From Bifidobacterium dentium JCM 1195 = DSM 20436 (GTDB lineage: Bacteria; Actinomycetota; Actinomycetes; Actinomycetales; Bifidobacteriaceae): a stretch of 64,000 bases of DNA. Of the stretch, positions 1-6,555 are shown one piece after another (positions within the stretch are counted from its first letter, which is position 1; each line of letters opens with the position of its first letter). Made by a program: the position numbers and the translations under genes. The stretch spans positions 62,001-126,000 of the forward strand of contig NZ_AP012326.1 of the NCBI RefSeq assembly GCF_001042595.1, given 5' to 3'. The notes beneath the pieces were generated by a model. That model was not told the DNA's origin, searched no databases, and was given only the letters and a program-made list of their open reading frames with translations.

Positions 1-1
1 A

Positions 2-541
2 TTCGTGTTGCTGTACGTGTGCGTGCATGGCAGACGGTTGCCGACCGTCATCGAAACGATTGGCGTGATACTTGCGGTAATCGGCACCGTGCTGATTGCC
101 ACCGGCGGCAATCTGTCGTCGATTTCCCTGCCGCTGCCCGGCCTGGCTTGGGGGCTGGCCAACGCACTCGGCAATGCCGCGATGGCGATCATTCCGCTTG
201 CGCTGATTGCACGATGGGGAGCCTTTTCGGTGAATGGCGTGGCATTCCTGATTTCCGGATTCGTGCTGGTGCCGTTCGTGCGGCCATGGGCCCACATGCC
301 GCAGTTGGATGCCCGTGGCTGGCTGATGTTGGGTTTTCTGGTGGTGATCGGCACGTTCGCGGCGTGTGGACTGTATATGGGCGGCGTTGCGATTATCGGC
401 TCGATGCGTGGCATTCTCATCGGCACCATTGAGCCGGTGGTGGCTACGGTCACCGCCGTAACATGGACCGGTGCGGCATTCTCGCCCGCCGACCTGGTCG
501 GTCTGGTGCTGATCATCCTCATGGTGTTTCTGGTGCGGTAA
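2..541 (+). CDS. EamA/DMT-family permease, C-terminal part (cut by window edge)
   Basis: The reading frame is already open at base 2, so the true start lies left of the window. About 180 residues remain. They hold five or so hydrophobic segments separated by short basic loops, ending in a run of Ile, Leu and Val. The Gly-rich helix with GTLIAT-like spacing and the late GSMRGILIGTIEPVVA segment fit the second half of a drug/metabolite transporter (EamA, DMT superfamily), an inner-membrane exporter or importer of small metabolites. The substrate cannot be read from the sequence. The first palindrome array follows about 90 bases after the stop codon. Confidence 0.75.
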   Translation, partial: FVLLYVCVHGRRLPTVIETIGVILAVIGTVLIATGGNLSSISLPLPGLAWGLANALGNAAMAIIPLALIARWGAFSVNGVAFLISGFVLVPFVRPWAHMPQLDARGWLMLGFLVVIGTFAACGLYMGGVAIIGSMRGILIGTIEPVVATVTAVTWTGAAFSPADLVGLVLIILMVFLVR

Positions 542-630
542 GCTTTCCCGGTCTTCTGACTCCGCTCCTCCGTCTGGTTCTTCTGGTTCGTCCTCTTGTC
601 TGGTTCGTCCGATCTTCCCACCCCTCTGTT

Positions 631-858
631 TGTCCGATTCTGGTGAATCAGACAAACAAGCAGTACTGCGCATCCTCTGTTTGTCCGAAAATCCAGAATC
701 GGACAAACAGAGTGGAGCAACCGTGCTCCAGTTGTCCGAAAATCCCGAATCAGCCATGCGCGAGGCAGTCGCGTAGTGTCATGTGTCCGATTCTGGAGAA
801 TCGGACATTCGCTGGGTGCTTAAGGTGCTCCATGTGTCCGAATCTCCAGAATCGGACA
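631..858. repeat. 51-bp-pitch palindrome array, 5 copies
   Basis: Five 24-bp palindromes start at 631, 682, 733, 784 and 835, exactly 51 bp apart. Copies 1, 2, 4 and 5 are near-perfect dyads. Copy 3 ends in the variant half-site GAATCAGCCA. In copies 1, 2 and 5 the dyad extends several bases beyond the core (for example CTCTG...CAGAG at 675-712). Spacers are 27 bp and unrelated to one another. This array is essentially all that the gene-free stretch 542-897 contains. It lies between a plus-strand permease and a minus-strand reductase gene, which are convergent. Confidence 0.9.
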
Positions 859-897
859 CATGGCATGGGGGATGGGGGAGCCGCTTCGGCTCATGAC

Positions 898-1527
898 CTA
901 CTTGGTGTAGACGGAGATACGCTCACCGACATGCTTGCCGGATTCAGCTTCGTCTACCATGGCGATGGCGTAATCGGCATAGCTGATGAAGCTTTTGCCT
1001 TCGGCATTGGTGGTGAATTCCTCGCCGGCCAGCCCGTAGGATCCGGTACGTTCACCCTCGGCTTGGAAGTCGGCGGCGGGGCTGACGTAGGTCCACTTCA
1101 CGTCGTCGCGGTTACGCAACAGATTGAGGGCGGCGACATGTGCTGCGGAGACCGGTTTGTAGGCGTCAAGGAACTCCGGAGTGTCCTCAAGGGCCTTGGT
1201 GTGTTCTTTGTTTACAAACAGGCTGCCTGCACCTCCAACAACGATCAGTCGGATGTCGGTGCCGGAAAGCAGGTCGGCGAGATGACCGGCGGCTTGTGCG
1301 ATCTGTGGCAGGGTGTCCGGGGACCAGGTGCCGAAGGCGTCGATGACCACATCGAATCCGGCAAGATCCGCCATGGTCAGATTGAACACGTCTTTGATGA
1401 TGGCGTTCGGGGCTGTGGTTCTGTTCTCGCCGCGTACGACTGCGGTCACATCATGGCCGCGACGCATGGCCTCCTTGACAATGAGTCGTCCGGCTTTGCC
1501 ATTTGCTGCGACTACTGCGATCTTCAT
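898..1527 (-). CDS. NAD(P)-binding NmrA/SDR-like oxidoreductase
   Basis: The protein has 209 residues and starts MKIAVVAANGKAGRLIVKEA, an N-terminal beta strand plus a Gly-rich dinucleotide-binding loop (A-N-G-K-A-G). It continues with the Rossmann pattern of atypical short-chain dehydrogenases (VVIDAFGTW, LIVVGGAGSL). Proteins of this size and fold are typically soluble NAD(P)H-binding reductases or quinone/thiol-stress proteins. The ATG at 1527 is preceded by GAAAGGAATCACC, a good ribosome binding site. The gene is transcribed away from the HxlR regulator at 1765, a common arrangement in which the regulator senses electrophiles or quinones and controls the reductase. The substrate is unknown. 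Confidence 0.75.
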   Translation of the reverse strand: MKIAVVAANGKAGRLIVKEAMRRGHDVTAVVRGENRTTAPNAIIKDVFNLTMADLAGFDVVIDAFGTWSPDTLPQIAQAAGHLADLLSGTDIRLIVVGGAGSLFVNKEHTKALEDTPEFLDAYKPVSAAHVAALNLLRNRDDVKWTYVSPAADFQAEGERTGSYGLAGEEFTTNAEGKSFISYADYAIAMVDEAESGKHVGERISVYTK

Positions 1528-1656
1528 GGTGATTCCTTTCGTGTTTGCGGCCCTTCAAAGGAAGGGTAACTGCCGACCGGAAGGTCAGGCGGAGAAAGAT
1601 TCCTCTCTATTGGGTGTTCCCAGTGGAAATCTTCCGTTTTTCGCTTACATGATGTA

Positions 1657-1723
1657 CTGTATTTCCATACAGAAAATAATGGAAGAAGGCACAAATTAGT
1701 TCTGTAGTTACCTATAGGGAACT
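1657..1723. promoter_or_regulatory. Two dyads in the divergent NmrA-like/HxlR promoter region
   Basis: CTGTAT TTCC ATACAG at 1657-1672 is a perfect inverted repeat. AGTTACCTATAGGGAACT at 1706-1723 is an 18-bp dyad with one mismatched pair. Both lie between the divergently transcribed reductase and HxlR genes and are plausible operators for the HxlR protein. Assignment to that regulator is inference. Confidence 0.45.
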
Positions 1724-1764
1724 TTTATTGTGATTCCTGGATTTTATGGAAAGGATAATTTTAG

Positions 1765-2088
1765 ATGGAACGTGAATTACCGGCGTGTCCCGTTGAAACA
1801 ACGTTGCTGATGATTTCCGATAAGTGGAAGGTGCTGATTTTGCGTGATTTGCTCGATGGCACCAAGCGATTCAGTGAATTACGTCGCTCGGTCGGCAATG
1901 TTTCGCAGAAGGTGCTTACCGCGAATCTGCGACAGATGGAACGTGATGGGCTGGTGCACCGCGAGGTCTATCCGGAGGTGCCGCCGCGTGTGGAATATTC
2001 GCTGACCGAAACCGGGGTGAGTCTCAAGCCAGTCATCAAGGCTATGAAAGACTGGGGAATTCACTATAAGGCCACATGCGAAGCATGA
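1765..2088 (+). CDS. HxlR-family transcriptional regulator
   Basis: The protein has 107 residues with the full winged-helix layout of the HxlR family: CPVETTLLMISDKWKVLILR (N-terminal cap and helix 1), then GTKRFSELRRSVGNVSQKVL (recognition region), then wing residues in PPRVEYSLTETG. The Cys at position 8 is the residue that senses electrophiles or disulfide stress in many family members such as YodB and HypR. An AAAGGATAATTTTAG leader precedes the ATG. It is divergent from the NmrA-like reductase at 898-1527, which is its likely target, and two dyads sit between them. Confidence 0.88.
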   Translation: MERELPACPVETTLLMISDKWKVLILRDLLDGTKRFSELRRSVGNVSQKVLTANLRQMERDGLVHREVYPEVPPRVEYSLTETGVSLKPVIKAMKDWGIHYKATCEA

Positions 2089-2091
2089 GTT

Positions 2092-2165
2092 TGTCCGTTT
2101 CTGCCGAATCGGACATTTCTGGAGCGAAAAGTGGATTTGTTTGTCCGATTCACCAGATTCGGACA
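2092..2165. repeat. Palindrome array, 2 copies
   Basis: The copies start at 2092 (left half TGTCCGTTTC, one change) and 2142. The pitch is 50 bp, one of only three intervals that differ from 51. The array begins four bases after the HxlR stop codon, so it would lie in the 3' end of that transcript. The second copy extends to GTTTGTCC...GGACAAAC (2139-2168). Confidence 0.85.
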
Positions 2166-2368
2166 AACGGTTGAGTGGGATGCTGCCTATGCGAAGTGAT
2201 AGATAGCCAGTTAGGGGGGTATGTAACACAACCGGCAGCACTTCAATGTCGGCGAATGAACCCCGTACTCAAACATCCGTTTTTGATCAATGACCCTCAA
2301 GCATGTTCAACGACGCTTATTGTTGTTATATTTTTCGGTATATTTTCGGGGTTTGATCAGAAAACGAA

Positions 2369-2406
2369 GAACCCTGAAACATTGCAATTCCAACGTTTCA
2401 GGGTTC
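2369..2406 (-). terminator. Terminator of tRNA-Leu
   Basis: AGAACCCTGAAAC and GTTTCAGGGTTCT form a 13-bp stem with a 12-base loop. Read on the minus strand it follows the tRNA-Leu 3' end and runs into TCGTTTTC. Confidence 0.75.
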
Positions 2407-2414
2407 TAATCCCG

Positions 2415-2500
2415 TGGTGCGAGCGGGGGGAGTTGAACCCCCACGAGCATACACTCACTGCCACCTGAAGACAGCGCGTCTACCATTCCGCCACGCTCGC
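2415..2500 (-). tRNA. tRNA-Leu (anticodon CAG)
   Basis: An 86-base cloverleaf on the minus strand. The acceptor stem pairs GCGAGCG with CGCTCGC, the discriminator base is A, and CCA is encoded. The anticodon stem is CTGTC/GGCAG with loop TTCAGGT, giving anticodon CAG. A long variable arm typical of tRNA-Leu and a GGTTCAACTCC-type T arm are present. Confidence 0.95.
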
Positions 2501-2640
2501 AGACAATGGAATAATTTACACCCGTATTGGTATTTGTCCAATGCCGGCGTGTCGTGTTGCTGCCTCCATGGGGAAATACATGAGGAGTGAGGAAACTGGC
2601 GTTCTGAGTCAGGCTGATGCAGGCCGGTGCGGCATGTGGT

Positions 2641-2664
2641 TGTCCGATTCACCAGAATCGGACA
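2641..2664. repeat. Single palindrome copy
   Basis: A lone full-consensus copy, extended to GGTTGTCC...GGACAACC (2638-2667), between tRNA-Leu and the 3' end of tgt. No second copy lies 51 bp to either side. Confidence 0.85.
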
Positions 2665-2754
2665 ACCAAGACGGCAAAGTACAATGCGGCACAGCGCATC
2701 GGCCGATTCCAGACCGCAATCACCCAGCGCATTTCCGTTCTTCCGGTTTGGGCG

Positions 2755-4080
2755 TTAGCCCCTCGATCCGTTCGCGTAGAAGCGGGCCAGCGTCTCGTCG
2801 CGGAATTCGTCGAAATAGCCGCCATCAATCGAAGCGCGGATGTCGTCAAGCAACTTGACGAAGAAATGCTCGTTGTGAATTGTAGCCAGCGTGAATCCGT
2901 TGAATTCGCGGGCACGCAGGGCATGATCCACGTAGGCACGCGAATAGTGCGTGCAGGTATAGCAGGTGCAGCCCTCCTCAAGCGGCCCGAAATCGTGTTT
3001 GAACTGCGCCCGTTTGATGTTATAGCGGCCCGAACGCGTGAAAATCGCGCCATTGCGGCCGCAACGTGCCGGCGCCACGCAATCGAACGTGTCGCCGCCA
3101 TTCTCAACGCACGCGAAGATGTCATCGACGGCGGCGATGCCGAGCACATGGCGCGGTCGGCTTTCGGGCATCGCATCGCAGATCCAGGCGCAGGTGTCGC
3201 CGATAATACGCTTTTCGATCGCGCCGCCGATACCGACGCCATCGAAATCAAGCGAGGCGATCTGCTCGGCCGCATGACGGCGCAGATCCTCATAATTCGC
3301 GCCCTGTACCACGCCATACAGCGCCTGATATGGCTTGCCGAGACGCTCCTCGGTAAGCCGCTGATGCTCGGCTACGCACCGCTGCGCCCAACGATAGGTA
3401 CGCTCCACGGAACGCTCCTGGTAGCCACGCGTGTTCATCAACGTGGTCAGTTCGTCGAAGGCGAACATGATGTCGGCGCCGATTTTGTGCTGGATGCCCA
3501 TGGAGATCTCGGCGGAGAAGCGGTGCAGAGAGCCGTTGAGCGGTGACTTGAACGTCACACCATCCTCGTCTACGAATGCGAGGCGTTCCTTGCCTTCGGC
3601 GATCACTTCATCGGATTTCATGCCGGTTACGTCCATGGCGAGGGTCTTCTTGAAGCCCGCACCGAGCGACAGCACTTGGAACCCGCCGGAATCGGTGAAG
3701 GTCGGACCGTTCCAGTTCATGAATTTCGCGAGTCCGCCGGCCTCATCGAGCACTTGCTCACCTGGCCGCTCGTAGAGATGGAAGGCGTTTGACAGCAGGC
3801 ACTGCGCGCCGAGATCCTTCATGGTCTCCGGCAATACGGCCTTCATCGCGGCCTGCGTGGCTACCGGCACGAACGCCGGCGTATGGATGTCTCCATGCGG
3901 GGTGTGGATGATGCCGGTACGTCCATAACGCGCGCCGCCGCGGCCTTTGCCGTCGGCCGTATCCGGCAGTCGAGTGATTTGCTCAAAGGAGAATGCGCGG
4001 CGGTCTCCGGGTTTGCCCGGCTCGGCTCCGCGCGGATGCTCGACGAGATTCGATTCAGTAAGGCTTGTCATGCGTTTCAC
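2755..4080 (-). CDS. tgt: tRNA-guanine transglycosylase (queuine/preQ1)
   Basis: The 441-residue protein exchanges guanine 34 for a queuosine precursor in tRNAs with GUN anticodons. Visible family marks: TPAFVPVATQ near the start of the TIM barrel, FTDSGGFQVLSLG with the catalytic Asp, the GVVQG motif, FDCVAPARCGRNG with the second active-site Asp, and a C-terminal zinc site CTCYTCTHYS...DH. It is longer than Escherichia coli Tgt (about 375 residues) because of roughly 50 extra N-terminal residues. ATG codons at 4080 and 4071 are both possible starts. It appears monocistronic. Confidence 0.93.
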   Translation of the reverse strand: MKRMTSLTESNLVEHPRGAEPGKPGDRRAFSFEQITRLPDTADGKGRGGARYGRTGIIHTPHGDIHTPAFVPVATQAAMKAVLPETMKDLGAQCLLSNAFHLYERPGEQVLDEAGGLAKFMNWNGPTFTDSGGFQVLSLGAGFKKTLAMDVTGMKSDEVIAEGKERLAFVDEDGVTFKSPLNGSLHRFSAEISMGIQHKIGADIMFAFDELTTLMNTRGYQERSVERTYRWAQRCVAEHQRLTEERLGKPYQALYGVVQGANYEDLRRHAAEQIASLDFDGVGIGGAIEKRIIGDTCAWICDAMPESRPRHVLGIAAVDDIFACVENGGDTFDCVAPARCGRNGAIFTRSGRYNIKRAQFKHDFGPLEEGCTCYTCTHYSRAYVDHALRAREFNGFTLATIHNEHFFVKLLDDIRASIDGGYFDEFRDETLARFYANGSRG

Positions 4081-4370
4081 TTTAGGCGATATCGCCGATT
4101 GCGTCGGATGGAGAGAGTGTTCGGTCCTACGGGATGGGTGACGGGCCGGATGGATTGCGCAAGAGGCGAAAAATCACCGTTTGCAGGTGCGATGAAGACG
4201 TTCCGATAAGGATGGAAGCGGCTGTTCGCCGATGCAGACGATCAATTCGAGTAGTACTTTCAACAAACATTCAGGAAATTTCCAGAGCGGGTATCTTTAC
4301 TCTTAGATAGCAGTTCGAGCGGCACGATTGCTGAACATGTGAAATGCCGCGAGACGAATAAGGAGCAAGA

Positions 4371-6209
4371 ATGGCTGAAGATAACAACGACCAGAATGTC
4401 GTGCAGCCGCAAAACAACGCACAACAGGCCGTACCGACGCAACCGGCCGACGCCGCGACCGACAATGCCGAGACCTCCGTGACCGAACCGATTGCAGTGC
4501 ACGACGCCGGCGAACAGCCGACCACTACCCTGCCTTCCGTGAATGCCGCGGATTCGGAAATCGCCCCGGATTATGCATCCGCCGCCGGCGAAAGCACCGT
4601 GGTTTCCGGCGGCTCGTCTACGGGCGGCCAGTCGACTGCCGGCGCTTCCGCGCAATCGCAGTATCGTCCGGCGCCGGAATACGGCGCCTACGGAACGGTG
4701 CCGCCGCAGCCGACGAACGGAACGAATGCCGCGCAGCCGCAGTATGGTCAGCCTGCACACAGTGCGCAGACATCGCAGATGCCGCCGCAGAACAATCGCA
4801 ATCCCTTCTTCGGCAATCCATATGTGAATCCGCAGAATGAGCAGCATGATTCGCGCGGCAGCAATCCGTTCACCGCTCCGCAGGGAGGTGCGAACGTTCC
4901 ACCGAACACCCCGAACAACGGCAATCCGTTCAATCCATTCGGCAATGCGGGCAATCCGCAGAATCCGGTGGTCAAGACCCGACCGAAGACCGCTGGCAAC
5001 GTGGTCGTGGCCGTGGTCGCCGCGCTGGTTGCCGCCGTGCTCTGCCTCGGCGTCGGCTATGCGGCCATCACCAATGGTTGGGTGCATGTGCCTACATCGA
5101 GCTCGATGACTAGCATCAGCTCCAACCAGTCCGGTTCCGGTTCGGCCAAGGCCAAGAGCGGTGAGGCCGTTGATTGGACGGCGGTAGCCAAGGAAGTGTC
5201 CAACTCCGTGGTCTCCATCCAGACCGTGACCAGCGAGGGCACCGCCAAGGGTTCCGGCGCGATCGTCAGCGACAAGGGCTACATCGTTACCAATAACCAT
5301 GTGATTTCCGGTGCACAGCAGATTCAGGTCACGCTCGCCAACGGCACCATCTATTCCGCGCAGGTCGTCGGCACCGATACCACCACCGATTTGGCGGTCA
5401 TCAAGCTTGACAATCCGCCGAGCGACCTCAAAGCCGTGGAATTCGCCGATTCCGACGACCTTGCCGTCGGCGAGGCCGTGATGGCCATCGGCAATCCGCT
5501 CGGCTACGACGACACCGCCACCACCGGTATCGTCTCCGCACTCAACCGCCCGGTGACCGTGACCGATGACAACAACAACGCCATCGTCACCAACGCCGTG
5601 CAGATCGACGCCGCAATCAACCCGGGCAACTCCGGCGGCCCGACCTTCAACGCGGCCGGTCAGGTAATCGGTATCAACTCGTCCATCGCCTCCACCGCAA
5701 GCTCTTCCAGCTCGGCGGGTTCCATCGGCATCGGTTTCGCGATTCCGTCGAACCTCGTCAAGCGCGTGGCCAATGAGATCATCGAAAACGGTTCCGTGCA
5801 GCACGTGGCGCTCGGCATTACCATCAAGAGCTCCACGGTCGAAGCCGACGGTGTGACCCGTGGCTGCGCTCAGGTGCAGTCCGTGGTCGACGGCGGTCCG
5901 GCTTCCAAGGCCGGCGTGAAGGCGGGCGACTCCATCGTGGCCTTCAACGGCAAGGCTGTGAACAACAACTACTCGCTGCTCGGTTACGTGCGTGCCTCCG
6001 CCATGAACGACAAGGTGACGCTGACCATCGTGCGCGATGGCCACACCATGGATCTCGAAGTGACGCTGAATCAGGAGGAATCCAGCAGCAGCTCCTCCAA
6101 CAAGCAGGAACAGAACGAGCAGAACAATGGCGGCAACGGTCAAGACCAGCAGGGCAACGGCCAGAACGGTGACGGCGGCGGATTCACCGATCCGTTCGGC
6201 CTGTGGTAA
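4371..6209 (+). CDS. HtrA/DegP-type membrane-anchored serine protease with PDZ domain
   Basis: A 612-residue envelope quality-control protease. Residues 1-200 are a Gln/Pro/Asn/Ala-rich, disordered cytoplasmic region. A single membrane helix follows at about 209-233 (VVVAVVAALVAAVLCLGVGY). The trypsin-like domain carries the catalytic triad His310 (NNHVISG), Asp340 (TDLAVIK) and Ser421 (NPGNSGGP). A PDZ domain spans about 460-560 and the tail is Ser/Asn/Gln/Gly-rich. AAGGAG lies 7 bases before the ATG. This architecture is the usual one for actinobacterial HtrA/PepD proteins. The only unusual point is the length of the low-complexity N-terminal region. Confidence 0.93.
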   Translation: MAEDNNDQNVVQPQNNAQQAVPTQPADAATDNAETSVTEPIAVHDAGEQPTTTLPSVNAADSEIAPDYASAAGESTVVSGGSSTGGQSTAGASAQSQYRPAPEYGAYGTVPPQPTNGTNAAQPQYGQPAHSAQTSQMPPQNNRNPFFGNPYVNPQNEQHDSRGSNPFTAPQGGANVPPNTPNNGNPFNPFGNAGNPQNPVVKTRPKTAGNVVVAVVAALVAAVLCLGVGYAAITNGWVHVPTSSSMTSISSNQSGSGSAKAKSGEAVDWTAVAKEVSNSVVSIQTVTSEGTAKGSGAIVSDKGYIVTNNHVISGAQQIQVTLANGTIYSAQVVGTDTTTDLAVIKLDNPPSDLKAVEFADSDDLAVGEAVMAIGNPLGYDDTATTGIVSALNRPVTVTDDNNNAIVTNAVQIDAAINPGNSGGPTFNAAGQVIGINSSIASTASSSSSAGSIGIGFAIPSNLVKRVANEIIENGSVQHVALGITIKSSTVEADGVTRGCAQVQSVVDGGPASKAGVKAGDSIVAFNGKAVNNNYSLLGYVRASAMNDKVTLTIVRDGHTMDLEVTLNQEESSSSSSNKQEQNEQNNGGNGQDQQGNGQNGDGGGFTDPFGLW

Positions 6210-6292
6210 ACCGGATCAGCAAGTCGGGGCGTAAGCCTCCGACAAGCCCAAGGCGAACGTGATAATCATCGAAAAGCCTTGTAGCACCAAGC

Positions 6293-6330
6293 GAAACGGG
6301 ACTGTGTGAGCAATCGCACAGTCCCGTTTC
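6293..6330 (+). terminator. Terminator after htrA-like gene
   Basis: A 14-bp perfect stem, GAAACGGGACTGTG with CACAGTCCCGTTTC, and a 10-base loop. No strong T run follows. It is the only structure I see in the gene-free stretch 6210-6555; the rest shows nothing recognisable. Confidence 0.7.
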
Positions 6331-6555
6331 ACATGCCGTGCGGCCAAGTCCCCCTGAAGACCTGTTACCCTTAAAACGAAGGTCGTTGAAGCGGCCGGAT
6401 AATTGAACATTCCAGTAATCTTTTTACGCCGTGTATCGAGGCATTCCACGTTCGGACAGTGCCGCCGATGGGTTAACAAGGCGTGAATGCATCAGCCTTG
6501 GACCGGTATTCCGACCTGTACGTCCTCGGCTGGTATACGAGCGTAAGGAGATTCG

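Noticed and set aside
4260..6143. A 627-codon minus-strand open frame
   Set aside because: It is antisense to the HtrA-type protease. Low complexity and no ribosome binding site at a family-like start.
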